64,000 nucleotides of DNA from UBA4615 sp046046245 (GTDB taxonomy: Bacteria > Pseudomonadota > Gammaproteobacteria > Burkholderiales > Burkholderiaceae_E), in contig JBJOKE010000020.1 in the NCBI GenBank assembly GCA_046046245.1, positions 52,930 through 116,929 of the forward strand, read 5' to 3'. Positions 8,346 through 17,083 of the stretch are shown piece by piece (the stretch's first letter is position 1; every line of letters starts with the position of its first letter). Below the pieces are notes generated by a model. The model ran no database searches. It saw only the letters and a list, made by a program, of their open reading frames with translations, and was not told the DNA's origin. The translations under genes were made by a program, and so were the position numbers.

Positions 8346-8428
8346 GCGGTCTCCTGGGGGCGTTCCGGATCGCGGGCGCGGGGGCCCGGCGGCGGGAAGG
8401 TTACCTCAGCCCGCAGCGGCCGGTCGCC

Positions 8429-8434
8429 TACAAT
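8429..8434 (+). promoter_or_regulatory. -10-like element before the FAD oxidoreductase
   Basis: TACAAT lies 8 bases before the ATG at 8443. No good -35 hexamer is seen at 16-18 bases. The element resembles five other TANAAT boxes near start codons in this window. Transcription starting about 7 bases downstream would leave almost no leader. Confidence 0.45.
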
Positions 8435-8442
8435 CCGGGCCC

Positions 8443-9567
8443 ATGGAGTCGGTCGACGCGGTGGTCGTCGGCGCGGGCGTCGTCGGCCTCGCGGTCGCGC
8501 GAGCGCTGGCGCTGGCAGGCAGGGAGGTGTGGGTGCTCGAGGCCGAGGAGGCGTTCGGCACGCAGACCTCGTCGCGCAACTCCGAGGTCATCCACGCCGG
8601 GATCTACTACCCCCAGGGCTCGCTGAAGGCGCGGCTGTGCGTCCGCGGCAAGCGGATGCTCTACGCCTACTGCGCGGCGCGCGGCGTCGCGCACCGCCGC
8701 CTCGGCAAGGTGCTGGTCGCGGCCGAGGCCTCGGAGATCCCGGTGCTCGAGGGCTACGCGCGCAAGGCGGCCGCCAACGGCGTGCCGCTCGAGCCGCTGT
8801 CGGCGGCCGATGTCGCGCGCCTCGAGCCCGCGGTGCGCGCGGTGGCCGGACTCTGGTCCGAGACGACCGGCATCGTCGACAGCCATGGGCTGATGCTCGC
8901 GCTGGTCGGCGACGCCGAGGCGTCCGGCGCGACGCTGGCGCTGCGCACGCCCGTCGAGCGGGTCCGCGTGGCGGACGACGGCTTCGAGGTGCACGCAGGC
9001 GGCGACGAGCCGATCGCGCTGCGCGCGCGCCTGCTCGTGAATTCGGCGGGCCTGTCCGCGCAGCGCGTGGCCCGCTCGATCCAGGGCCTAGACCCCGCGC
9101 ACGTGCCGCCGGCGTACTACGCGAAGGGCCACTACTTCACGCTCGCCGGTCGCTCGCCGTTCTCGCACCTCGTCTATCCGATGCCCGACCACGCGGGCCT
9201 GGGCATCCACGTGACGCTCGACCTCGGCGGCCAGTGCAAGTTCGGCCCCGACGTGACCCGCTGGCCCGATGCGCCCGACTACGCGTTCGAGGACGGCCTC
9301 GAGGCGAAGTTCCACGCGGCGATCCGCCGCTACTGGCCCGACCTGCCCGAGGGCGCGCTGCAGCGCGGCTACACCGGCGTGCGCCCGAAGCTCACCGGAC
9401 CGACCGAGGGCGCCGGCGACTTCGTGATCCAGGGTCCCGAGGTGCACGGCGTCACGGGCCTGGTGAACCTCTTCGGCATCGAGTCGCCCGGCCTCACCTC
9501 GTCGCTCGCGATCGCGCAGGAGGTCGCCGCGCGGCTGGGGCTCGACGCGGCGGCCGCCGCGTGCTGA
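8443..9567 (+). CDS. FAD-dependent L-2-hydroxyglutarate oxidase/dehydrogenase-like protein
   Basis: This 374-residue DAO-family flavoprotein has the FAD dinucleotide motif VVVGAGVVGLAVARAL (GxGxxG) at the N-terminus. The L2HGDH signature comes next, SEVIHAGIYYPQGSLKARLC. NSAGLSAQRVA, YYAKGHYF and the C-terminal FGIESPGLTSSLAIAQ are also typical. The family oxidises L-2-hydroxyglutarate to 2-oxoglutarate. Substrate identity here rests on these segments only; a glycine/D-amino-acid oxidase is the alternative. ATG 8443 is chosen because upstream codons show no similarity. The stop overlaps the following EamA gene by 7 bases. Confidence 0.8.
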   Translation: MESVDAVVVGAGVVGLAVARALALAGREVWVLEAEEAFGTQTSSRNSEVIHAGIYYPQGSLKARLCVRGKRMLYAYCAARGVAHRRLGKVLVAAEASEIPVLEGYARKAAANGVPLEPLSAADVARLEPAVRAVAGLWSETTGIVDSHGLMLALVGDAEASGATLALRTPVERVRVADDGFEVHAGGDEPIALRARLLVNSAGLSAQRVARSIQGLDPAHVPPAYYAKGHYFTLAGRSPFSHLVYPMPDHAGLGIHVTLDLGGQCKFGPDVTRWPDAPDYAFEDGLEAKFHAAIRRYWPDLPEGALQRGYTGVRPKLTGPTEGAGDFVIQGPEVHGVTGLVNLFGIESPGLTSSLAIAQEVAARLGLDAAAAAC

Positions 9568-10445
9568 AGGCCGACACCGCTCGGAACCGGCTGCTCGGCA
9601 TCGGTCTGGTGTCGATCACCTTCCTGTGCTTCGCGGTGCTCGACACCTCGGCGAAGGCGCTGGTGCGCGCGCTGCCGGTGATCGAGGTGGTCTGGCTGCG
9701 CTTCGTGGTCCACGTGCTGTTCACCGGCGCGCTGCTGGGCCCGCGGCACGGGCGGGCGCTGCTGCGCGTCTCGCATCCGTGGCTGCAGCTGCTGCGCGGC
9801 ACGATGCTGTTCGGCATGACCGCCCTGAACTTCTGGGCACTGCAGTACCTGCAGCTGGCCGAGACCGGCGCGATCCAGTTCGCGGTGCCGCTGCTGATCG
9901 CGCTGTTCGGCGCGTGGCTGCTCGGCGAGCGGCTCGACGCGGGCCGCTGGGCCGCGATCGCCGCGGGCTTCGCCGGCGTGCTGCTGATCGTGCGGCCCGG
10001 CACGCACGCCTTCCATCCGGCGATCCTGCTGTCGATCGGCAACGCGGTGCTCTACGCGCTCTTCAACCTGCTCACCCGCCGCCTCGCCGCGAGCGACCCG
10101 CCCGAGGCCACGCAGTTCCTGTCGGCGCTCGCGGCGGCCTGCCTGCTCACGCCCTTCGGCATCGCGGCCTGGCAGACGCCCGAGGGGCCGCTGCAGTGGA
10201 CGCTGGTCGCGACGATGGGCATCTTCGGCGGCCTCGGCCACTGGCTGCTCGCGGTCGCGCACCGCTTCGCGCCGGCGAGCGTGCTCGCGCCCTTCCTGTA
10301 CCAGCAGATCGTCTGGATGACGCTGCTCGGCTGGTGGGTCTTCGGCGACGTGCCGGGCTGGCCGGTGGTCGCGGGCACGGCCGTGGTGATCGCGAGCGGC
10401 CTGTACCTGATCGTGCGCGAGCGCGCGCGGGGCGAGGCCGCGTGA
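9561..10445 (+). CDS. EamA/DMT-family transporter
   Basis: This 294-residue protein contains two EamA repeats with about ten hydrophobic helices. The first repeat includes ITFLCFAVLDTSAKALV, FWALQYLQLAETGAIQFAVP and LLIVRPG. The second runs from LLSIGNAVLYALFNLLTRRL to the end. The conserved Gly/Pro-rich fourth helix (Q-F-A-V-P-L-L) and the GERLDAGRW loop are typical of drug/metabolite permeases. The GTG start at 9561 sits inside the previous gene, so translation is probably coupled to the hydroxyglutarate-oxidase-like gene. Substrate is unknown; a linked 2-hydroxyacid or 2-oxoacid is possible but unproven. Confidence 0.85.
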   Translation: MLKADTARNRLLGIGLVSITFLCFAVLDTSAKALVRALPVIEVVWLRFVVHVLFTGALLGPRHGRALLRVSHPWLQLLRGTMLFGMTALNFWALQYLQLAETGAIQFAVPLLIALFGAWLLGERLDAGRWAAIAAGFAGVLLIVRPGTHAFHPAILLSIGNAVLYALFNLLTRRLAASDPPEATQFLSALAAACLLTPFGIAAWQTPEGPLQWTLVATMGIFGGLGHWLLAVAHRFAPASVLAPFLYQQIVWMTLLGWWVFGDVPGWPVVAGTAVVIASGLYLIVRERARGEAA

Positions 10446-10564
10446 GCGTCGATCGCGACCGCGCCCGGGGCGCACGCCCCGCCGTCGGGCGGCACGGCGC
10501 GCGGCCGCGCGTCGGGGCGCTCCGGTAACATCGACCCGTCCGCAGACGCCCGACGATCCTGCCC

Positions 10565-11338
10565 ATGGCCGAGCCCGCCGCCTTGCCCGACTGGCGCATC
10601 GACTTCGACCGCTGGCCCTATCCGGCCGTGGCCGCGCACCGCGGCGCGGGCCGGCTCGCGCCCGAGAACACGCTGGCGGCGATGCGCGTCGGCGCGTCGC
10701 TCGGCCACGGTTTCTTCGAGTTCGACGTGAAGCTCTCGGGCGACGGCAAGCCCTTCCTGCTCCACGACGCGACGCTCGATCGCACGACGAACGGCTGCGG
10801 GCCCGCGGGCGCGCTCGCGTTCGGCGAACTCGCGCAGCTCGACGCGGGGTCGTGGCTGGGAGCGGCCTTCGCCGGCGAGCCGCCGCCCGCGCTCGCCGCG
10901 GTCGCCGCGTTCCTGCGGGCCAACGGGCTGCATGCGAACGTCGAGATCAAGCCGACGCCGGGCCGCGAGCAGGAGACCGGCGCGATGGTCGCGATGGTCT
11001 GCGCGTCGCTGTGGCGCGAGGCCGAGGTGCCGCCGCTGCTGTCGTCGTTCTCCGAGGTTGCGCTCGAGGCCGCACGCCGCACGGTGCCGGTGCTGCCGCG
11101 GGCGTTGCTCTTCGAGCACCCGCTGCCCGAGGACTGGCTCGAGCGCGTCCGACGGCTCGGCTGCGTCGCGCTCGACGCGAACCATCGCTCGCTGACCGCC
11201 GAGGTCGTCGCGCGGGCGAAGGCCGGGCGTCTGCGGGTCGTGACCTACACGGTCAACGAGCCCGATCGGGCCGCGCTGCTGCGCGGCTGGGGCGTCGACT
11301 GCGTGATCACCGACGCGGTCGACAGGATCCGGCCCTGA
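10565..11338 (+). CDS. ugpQ: glycerophosphodiester phosphodiesterase, cytosolic
   Basis: This 257-residue GDPD-fold enzyme lacks a signal peptide, so it is the cytosolic UgpQ type. Catalytic features are AHRGAGRLAPENTLAAM (general acid/base His and the Glu metal ligand), FEFDVKLSGDGKPFLLHD (metal-binding E-x-D and second His) and NVEIKPTPGRE (metal ligand Glu). It hydrolyses glycerophosphodiesters to sn-glycerol-3-phosphate and an alcohol. A possible -10 TAACAT lies at 10526-10531. The glpK gene 1.8 kb away is on the other strand, so both may feed glycerol-phosphate metabolism without sharing a transcript. Confidence 0.85.
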   Translation: MAEPAALPDWRIDFDRWPYPAVAAHRGAGRLAPENTLAAMRVGASLGHGFFEFDVKLSGDGKPFLLHDATLDRTTNGCGPAGALAFGELAQLDAGSWLGAAFAGEPPPALAAVAAFLRANGLHANVEIKPTPGREQETGAMVAMVCASLWREAEVPPLLSSFSEVALEAARRTVPVLPRALLFEHPLPEDWLERVRRLGCVALDANHRSLTAEVVARAKAGRLRVVTYTVNEPDRAALLRGWGVDCVITDAVDRIRP

Positions 11339-11376
11339 GCCGCGGGGCACACGGGCATCACACAGGGGAGACGACG

Positions 11377-12201
11377 ATGGAAGACCGGGTACGCGTGACG
11401 ATCGACGGCGGCGTGGCCGACGTGAGGCTGGTCCGCGGCGACAAGATGAACGCCCTCGATCCGGCGATGTTCGACGCGCTGCGCGAGACCGGGCGGCGGC
11501 TGATCGCCGAGCCGGGGCTGCGGGCGGTGGTGCTGTCGGGCGAGGGGCGTGCGTTCTGCGCGGGGCTCGACTTCGGCCGCTTCGAGAAGATGGCCTCGGC
11601 CCCGGGCGACGGCGGCATGGGCGTGTCGCACGAGATGCGGCTGGGGGCCCGCACGCACGGCCTCTCGAACGACCCGCAGTACGCGGTGATGGTCTGGCAG
11701 GACGTGCCGGTGCCGGTGATCGCCGCCGTCCACGGCGTGGCCTTCGGCGGCGGCTTCCAGCTCGCGCTGGGGGCGGACCTGCGCTTCGTGACGCCCGACG
11801 TCCGGATGTCGGTGATGGAGATCAAGTGGGGCCTGGTGCCCGATATGGCGGGCGCGCTGCTGATGCGCGGCCTCGCGCGCGCCGACGTGATCCGCGAGCT
11901 GACCTGGAGCGGCCGCGTGTTCGACGGCGAGGAGGCGCAGCGGCTCGGGCTCGCGACGCGTGTCTGCGCCGATCCCCGCGCCGAGGCGCTCGCGCTCGCG
12001 CGCGAGATCGCCGGCAGGAGCCCGGACGCGATCCGCGCCGGCAAGCGCCTGCTCAGGCTCGCCGAGTCGGCCGACCCGCGGACCGTGCTGCAGGCCGAGT
12101 CCGACGAGCAGATCCGGCTGCTCGGCAGCCCGAACCAGGTCGAGGCGGTGGCGGCGAACCTGCAGAAGCGGGCGCCGGTGTTCGTCGATCCGGCCGGCTG
12201 A
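11377..12201 (+). CDS. enoyl-CoA hydratase/isomerase (crotonase) family protein
   Basis: This 274-residue crotonase has the acyl-CoA and oxyanion segments GEGRAFCAGLDFGRF and AAVHGVAFGGGFQLALGADLRF. The second catalytic Glu position falls in MEIKWGLVPDMAGA. The N-terminal VRLVRGDKMNALDPAMFDAL strand-helix is standard. A clear Shine-Dalgarno (AGGGGAG) precedes ATG 11377 by 6-8 bases. The catalytic glutamate pattern (W-G-L-V-P-D) suggests a hydratase/isomerase that retains only part of the classic pair. It faces the EamA gene, with 22 bases between stops. Confidence 0.85.
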   Translation: MEDRVRVTIDGGVADVRLVRGDKMNALDPAMFDALRETGRRLIAEPGLRAVVLSGEGRAFCAGLDFGRFEKMASAPGDGGMGVSHEMRLGARTHGLSNDPQYAVMVWQDVPVPVIAAVHGVAFGGGFQLALGADLRFVTPDVRMSVMEIKWGLVPDMAGALLMRGLARADVIRELTWSGRVFDGEEAQRLGLATRVCADPRAEALALAREIAGRSPDAIRAGKRLLRLAESADPRTVLQAESDEQIRLLGSPNQVEAVAANLQKRAPVFVDPAG

Positions 12202-12223
12202 GTCGGGCGTCCCGCCGCGTCGC

Positions 12224-13120
12224 TCAGCGCCGGTTGACCAGCCAGATGCCGCCGGCGATCAGCGCGGCGGCGGCCAGCAGCGACGCGGTCGGCGCCTCGC
12301 GCAGCAGCACCGTGGCGAAGGCGACGCCGAACAGCGGGGTGAGGAAGGTGAAGGCCGAGACCTTCGCCGGCGAATGGCGCTGGACCATCACGAACCAGCC
12401 GAGGTAGCTGAACGACGCGACCGCGACCACCTGCCAGGCGAACGCGGCCCAGACGATCGGCGTGGGGGCGAAGACCCCGGGCTCGCCGATCGCCGCCGAC
12501 ACGCCGAGCAGCATCACCGCCGAGACGGCGAGCTGCACGAGCAGCGTGCGCTCGGGCGGCTCGGCGCGCAGCGGCGTCGCCTTGACGATCAGCGTCGTCG
12601 CGGCCCAGGCGATGCCGGCCGCGAGGCACAGCAGATCGCCGATCGGGTCGCCCTGCGAGACGCCGTCGCCATGGTCGGCGAGCGCGACCGCGACGCCCGC
12701 GAACGCGAGCGCGAGACCGGCGATCCGAGAGGGCGTCAGCGGATCGTGCAGCAGCCGGTGGCCGCCCAGCGCGACGAAGAAGGGCGCGGTGTAGAGCAGC
12801 ACCGAGCCGCGCGACGCGGTGGTCCGCGCCAGCCCGATGTAGAGGAACACGAACTCGATCGCGAACACCGCGCCGATCGCCAGCGCCCATGCGCCGGTGC
12901 CGCGCGCGGGCCGAAGCGGAATGCCCCGCAGCAGCATCCACGCCGCGATCACCACGGTGGCGCCGAGCGAGCGCAGGCCGGCCTGCCAGAGCGGCGAGAT
13001 GCCGGCCACGCCGACCTTGATCGCGATCTGCCCGAGCGCCCAGATGGCGCACAGCCCGACCATGATGGCCGCCGCGCCCGCGTCGATCGGTCGCGGGCCG
13101 GTCACCGGCGGGGCGCTCAT
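12224..13120 (-). CDS. EamA/DMT-family transporter
   Basis: This 298-residue, ten-helix permease has duplicated EamA domains. Helix 1 is AIMVGLCAIWALGQIAIKVG; GLARTTASRGSVLLYTAPFF is the conserved fourth-helix motif. The second repeat begins at DLLCLAAGIAWAATTLIVKA. The ATG at 13120 overlaps the glpK stop (ATGA, 13117-13120), so it is translationally coupled to glpK. Glycerol uptake is normally by GlpF, an unrelated channel. Coupling therefore does not prove a glycerol-linked substrate. Confidence 0.85.
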   Translation of the reverse strand: MSAPPVTGPRPIDAGAAAIMVGLCAIWALGQIAIKVGVAGISPLWQAGLRSLGATVVIAAWMLLRGIPLRPARGTGAWALAIGAVFAIEFVFLYIGLARTTASRGSVLLYTAPFFVALGGHRLLHDPLTPSRIAGLALAFAGVAVALADHGDGVSQGDPIGDLLCLAAGIAWAATTLIVKATPLRAEPPERTLLVQLAVSAVMLLGVSAAIGEPGVFAPTPIVWAAFAWQVVAVASFSYLGWFVMVQRHSPAKVSAFTFLTPLFGVAFATVLLREAPTASLLAAAALIAGGIWLVNRR

Positions 13121-14616
13121 GTGCGCACGCGCGCGACGGCCTCGTCCCAGCCCGCGCGCCGCGCGGCGGCCTCGTCGCGCGACATCCGCGGCTCGAAGAC
13201 GCGGTCGACCTGCCAGCGTGCCGTGAGCGCGGCGGCGTCCTCCCAGTAGCCGGTGGCCAGCCCCGCGAGGCAGGCCGCGCCGAGCGCGGTGGTCTCGAGC
13301 ACCCGCGGTCGGACGACGCGAACGCCGAGCAGGTCGGCCTGGAACTGCATCAGCAGGTCGTTGGCCGACGCGCCGCCGTCGACGCGCAGTTCGGCGAGCG
13401 GCTCGGCCGCGTCGCGCTGCATCGCCTCGAGCAGGTCGGCGCTCTGGAATGCGATCGACTCGAGCGCCGCGCGAGCGAGGTGGGCGGCACCCGCGCCGCG
13501 GGTGAGACCGAGGATCGCGCCGCGCGCGTCCGGATCCCACCAGGGGGCGCCGAGCCCGGTGAATGCGGGCACGACGTGCACGCCCGCGGTGTCGGGCACC
13601 GAGCGCGCGAGCGCCTCGACCTCGGCGGCGCTGCGGATCAGCCCGAGCCCGTCGCGCAGCCACTGCACGACCGCGCCGGCGACGAAGACGCTGCCCTCTA
13701 GCGCGTGCGCGCGCCGCAGCGCGCCGCCCGCGTCGGCGAGCGTCCAGGCGGCGGTGGTGATCAGCCCGCTCGTCGAGGCCTGGGGTCGTTCGCCGGTGTT
13801 CATCAGCAGGAAGCAGCCGGTGCCGTAGGTGTTCTTCGCCATGCCCGGCTCGAAGCAGGCCTGGCCGAAGAGCGCGGCCTGCTGGTCGCCGGCGATGCCC
13901 GCCAGCGGCAGGCGGCGCCCCTCGAGCTCGACCTCGCCGATCGGGCCGGACGAGGGCACGATCCGCGGCAGCACCGCACGCGGCACGCCGAGCAGCCCGA
14001 GCAGCTCGTCGCTCCAGTCGGCCGCGTGCAGGTCGTAGAGCAGCGTGCGGCTCGCGTTCGACGGGTCGGTCACGTGCAGCGCGCCGCCCGACAGCTTCCA
14101 CGCGAGCCAGCTGTCGACGGTGCCGAACGCGAGCTCGCCGCGCTCGGCGCGCGCGCGCGCGCCGGGCACGTGCTCGAGCAGCCACCCGAGCTTGGTGCCG
14201 GAGAAGTACGGATCGAGGACGAGACCGGTGCGCTCGCGGACTCGGGCCTCCCGGCCCTCGGCCTTCAGGCGCGCGCACAGCGGCGCGGTTCGGCGGTCCT
14301 GCCAGACGATCGCCGGCGCGACGGGCTCGCCGCTCGCGCGGTCCCAGAGCACCGTGGTCTCGCGCTGGTTCGTGATGCCGAGCGCGTGGACGCGGTCGAT
14401 CGTCGTGCGGGCGCGGGCGAGCACCTCGGCGATCGTCGCGCGCTGCGTGGCCCAGATCTCGTTGGCGTCGTGCTCGACCCAGCCGGGCTGCGGGAAGTGC
14501 TGGGTGAACTCGCGTTGTGCGACGGCCACCGGCGTGCCGTCGCGGTCGAAGAGGATCGCGCGCGACGAGGTGGTGCCCTGGTCGAGCGCGAGCAGCAGGG
14601 TGTCGGATGTCGTCAT
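13117..14616 (-). CDS. glpK: glycerol kinase
   Basis: This 499-residue FGGY kinase has close to the typical length of about 500. It starts LLLALDQGTTSSRAILFD (phosphate-1 loop) and contains WVEHDANEIW, LGITNQRETTVLWDRASGEP and SGTKLGWLLEHVP. LAGIAGDQQAALFGQACFEP and GAPWWDPDARGAILGLTRG follow. These are GlpK signatures; the enzyme makes sn-glycerol-3-phosphate from glycerol and ATP. The ATG at 14616 is preferred to one 13 codons earlier because the FGGY domain begins immediately. A -10-like TACACT (complement of 14626-14631) lies about 10 bases upstream. A downstream EamA gene is coupled. Confidence 0.92.
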   Translation of the reverse strand: MTTSDTLLLALDQGTTSSRAILFDRDGTPVAVAQREFTQHFPQPGWVEHDANEIWATQRATIAEVLARARTTIDRVHALGITNQRETTVLWDRASGEPVAPAIVWQDRRTAPLCARLKAEGREARVRERTGLVLDPYFSGTKLGWLLEHVPGARARAERGELAFGTVDSWLAWKLSGGALHVTDPSNASRTLLYDLHAADWSDELLGLLGVPRAVLPRIVPSSGPIGEVELEGRRLPLAGIAGDQQAALFGQACFEPGMAKNTYGTGCFLLMNTGERPQASTSGLITTAAWTLADAGGALRRAHALEGSVFVAGAVVQWLRDGLGLIRSAAEVEALARSVPDTAGVHVVPAFTGLGAPWWDPDARGAILGLTRGAGAAHLARAALESIAFQSADLLEAMQRDAAEPLAELRVDGGASANDLLMQFQADLLGVRVVRPRVLETTALGAACLAGLATGYWEDAAALTARWQVDRVFEPRMSRDEAAARRAGWDEAVARVRT

Positions 14617-14693
14617 GGTCGGGCGAGTGTAGCGGTGCCCCGATGCGGCGCGCACGCCGCATCGCGACGCGCGGCGGGTTCATCCACCGCGTC

Positions 14694-16148
14694 TCAGCCG
14701 AACAGGCCCTGCAGGAACCAGCCCGCGTCGTCGTCGTTCGTGCGGGTGCGGAAGATCCAGAGCCAGCCCGCGGACTCGCCCTCGGCGATGAAGTAGTCGC
14801 GCTGCACGAGTCCGTCGTCCCACCAGCCGGTCTCGATCCGCTCGGGACCGGCGAGCAGCGTCAGCGGGCCGCGCCACCACGGCCGCTGGTCGCGTTCGGA
14901 GAGCGGCACCGGCTCGGGCAGCAGCCACAGCGGCCGCGGCAGCCCGGGCAGCGGCACCTCGGGTCCGCGCTGCGGCCGGTCGACCGGCTCGACGCGGTAG
15001 GCCACCTCGGGCCGGTGGTCGGCCGCGAGCAGCAGCCGCTGCACCCGCTCGCGACCGAGCCGCGCCTGCAGCCGCTCGAGCAGGCGGCCCAGGCCCTCGG
15101 CGTCGGTGCCGGCCGCGGGGAAGAGCTCGCCGTGCGTGCCGGGCAGCCGGACCGTGCGGTCGCAGGCGAGGCGCAGCGTGTGGACCGGCGCGGGCAGGGT
15201 GATCGTGGCGAGCCGCTCGCGCAGCACGCCGACCCAGCGCGCGGCCTCGCGGCTCGGCTCGGCGAGCCGCAGCTCGATCCGTGTCGGCGGGCACGGGTGC
15301 CGGCCGCTGTCGTGCAGGCCCTCGAGCACCGCCTCGCGGGCCGCCGCCTGCCGTCCGGCGAGCCAGCCGGCGAACTGCGCGAGCATCCGCTGCGACGCGA
15401 AGAGCAGGGCCTCGGCGTGCTCGACCTGCGCGAGCAGCTCGAGCGACAGCGCGAAGCGCTCGGGCGCCTCGAACCAGCGGCGGGGCTCGGCGCGTCGGCC
15501 GAGCGCGGCGTCGACCTCGTCGAGCAGCGCCGGGCCCCAGCGGCGCGCGAGCCCCGCGCGCGGCAGTCGGGCAAGGTCGGCGAAGCGGCGCACGCCGATC
15601 GCGGCGAGCGCCTCGACATGCGGCGCGGCCGTACCGACCCGCTCGACCGGCAGCGGCCCGAGCTCGGCCGCAAGCCGCGACTCGTGCTCGATCCGGGCAC
15701 CGTCGTGTGTGTGCGCGAGCATCCGCGCGGCCGCGGCGGTCGGGGCCGACGCGAGCCGCGCACGAAAGCCCAGCGCCGTCAGCCCGTCGCGGATCCGCGC
15801 CTCGAGCCGGTCGAGTCCGCCGAACAGCCGCAGGCTCGCCTCGACCTCGAGCAGCACGTCCTCGGGTGGCTCGAGGCTCACGCCCGGCGTGAACTGCAGC
15901 AGCCAGCCCGCGACCTGCTCAAGCGCGTCGGCATCGGCGCGCGCGTCGTGCTCGACGATCCGCAGCCCGGCCGACAGCGCGAGCGCGGTCGCGCGGCGTA
16001 CGCCCGGCCGCACGCCGAGCGCCTGCGCGGCCTCGTTCGCCTGCAGCACCTGCAGCCGGTCGCAGACCGCGAGCGGCTGCGTGTCGGGCCAGGCGCGGCC
16101 CGCGCGGTCGAGCGCGAGCCGGTGACAGTGCACGGCGATCCACCGCAT
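14694..16148 (-). CDS. imuB: ImuB, catalytically degenerate Y-family polymerase
   Basis: This 484-residue Y-family-like protein is the adaptor of the mutasome. It begins MRWIAVHCHRLALD. It carries TPGVSLEPPEDVLLEVEASLRLFGG, the helix-hairpin-helix region RRFADLARLPRAGLARRWGP and the C-terminal RPLWLLPEPVPL. The protein ends with DYFIAEGESAGWLWIFRTR and WFLQGLFG, as usual in ImuB. The N-terminal palm lacks the acidic triad of active DinB. Family knowledge: ImuB recruits ImuA and the DnaE2 polymerase to the beta clamp for SOS mutagenesis. The gene starts 15 bases after imuA. No dnaE2 gene follows; glpK does. Confidence 0.88.
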   Translation of the reverse strand: MRWIAVHCHRLALDRAGRAWPDTQPLAVCDRLQVLQANEAAQALGVRPGVRRATALALSAGLRIVEHDARADADALEQVAGWLLQFTPGVSLEPPEDVLLEVEASLRLFGGLDRLEARIRDGLTALGFRARLASAPTAAAARMLAHTHDGARIEHESRLAAELGPLPVERVGTAAPHVEALAAIGVRRFADLARLPRAGLARRWGPALLDEVDAALGRRAEPRRWFEAPERFALSLELLAQVEHAEALLFASQRMLAQFAGWLAGRQAAAREAVLEGLHDSGRHPCPPTRIELRLAEPSREAARWVGVLRERLATITLPAPVHTLRLACDRTVRLPGTHGELFPAAGTDAEGLGRLLERLQARLGRERVQRLLLAADHRPEVAYRVEPVDRPQRGPEVPLPGLPRPLWLLPEPVPLSERDQRPWWRGPLTLLAGPERIETGWWDDGLVQRDYFIAEGESAGWLWIFRTRTNDDDAGWFLQGLFG

Positions 16149-16162
16149 GGGGACGGGACGCG

Positions 16163-17056
16163 TCAGTGGCGGACGGGTCCGGGCCCGGGCGCGGGCGGCT
16201 CGGCGTCGGCCGGCAGCAGCACGTGCGCGGTGCCGAAGCCGGCGCGCGGGTCGTCGGCGTCGGTGGCGGTTGCCGTGGCGGCATCGAGTCCGTCGGCCGC
16301 CGCAGGGGCGTCGAGCCCGTCGGCGGCGGGTGCGCGCCGCGGCGTCGCCGGACCGCGCGGGCCGGGCGCGATGGCCGGCACCGCGGGCGCCGCCGGCCGG
16401 CCGGGGCGCGAGGTGGCGGGCGGCTGCGGCAGCTCGAGCAGCAGTGGCTGCGCGAGCACCGGCCCGCGCCGCTTGAGCAGCTGCACCGACAGCCGCTGGC
16501 CGGGGCGCGGCAGCAGCAGCAGCCGCAGCGGCGACGGCGAGGACTCGAACTGCGCGGGCAGCTGCCGGAACAGGAAGACCGGCCCGCGCGTGCCCTGCGC
16601 GGCGAGCTGCATCCGCCGCAGGTGCTCGGGCCGCGTGCCCGGGTGCGGCAGCCACGCGAGCAGCGTGCCGAAGCTCGCGCTGCGCAGCGCCTGCTCGACC
16701 GCCCAGAGCCGGTCGGCAGCCTGCACGGCCTGCACGACGATCAGGTAGTCGAGGTCGATGCCGAAGGCCGCGAGGGCGGGCGCATAGGGCACATGCGGCG
16801 GCCCGAGCAGGATGGCGACCTTGCGCTCGCGGGTGAGCCGGCGCAGCACCGGCACCAGCAGCCGCAGCTCGCCCACGCCGGGCTCGCGGGCGATCAGCTC
16901 GGTGAGCATGCCGAGCGGCCAGCCGCCGCCGGGCAGCTGCGCGTCGAGCTCGGCGAAGGTGCTCGGCAGCGCGGCGACGCCGCCGTCAGCGATCCGGTCG
17001 GCGAACCAGACCCCCGCGGGCAGCGGCGCCGGGGACTCCGGGGGCGGTGGGGCCAT
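16163..17056 (-). CDS. imuA: ImuA, SOS mutagenesis cell-division-inhibitor-like protein
   Basis: This 297-residue ImuA/SulA-like protein shows the RecA-related core. The core comprises LDAQLPGGGWPLGMLTELI, then LLVPVLRRLTRERKVAILLGPPHVPYAP and DRLWAVEQALRSASFGTLLAWL. GTRGPVFLFRQLPAQ and SPLRLLLLP follow. About 75 C-terminal residues are Ala/Pro/Asp-rich and probably unstructured. It works with ImuB in the translesion complex. It starts 27 bases after the lexA stop and no separate LexA box lies between. It should be transcribed from the lexA promoter. Confidence 0.85.
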   Translation of the reverse strand: MAPPPPESPAPLPAGVWFADRIADGGVAALPSTFAELDAQLPGGGWPLGMLTELIAREPGVGELRLLVPVLRRLTRERKVAILLGPPHVPYAPALAAFGIDLDYLIVVQAVQAADRLWAVEQALRSASFGTLLAWLPHPGTRPEHLRRMQLAAQGTRGPVFLFRQLPAQFESSPSPLRLLLLPRPGQRLSVQLLKRRGPVLAQPLLLELPQPPATSRPGRPAAPAVPAIAPGPRGPATPRRAPAADGLDAPAAADGLDAATATATDADDPRAGFGTAHVLLPADAEPPAPGPGPVRH

Positions 17057-17083
17057 GGCGTGCGGTCGGCCAGGGCAGGGCGA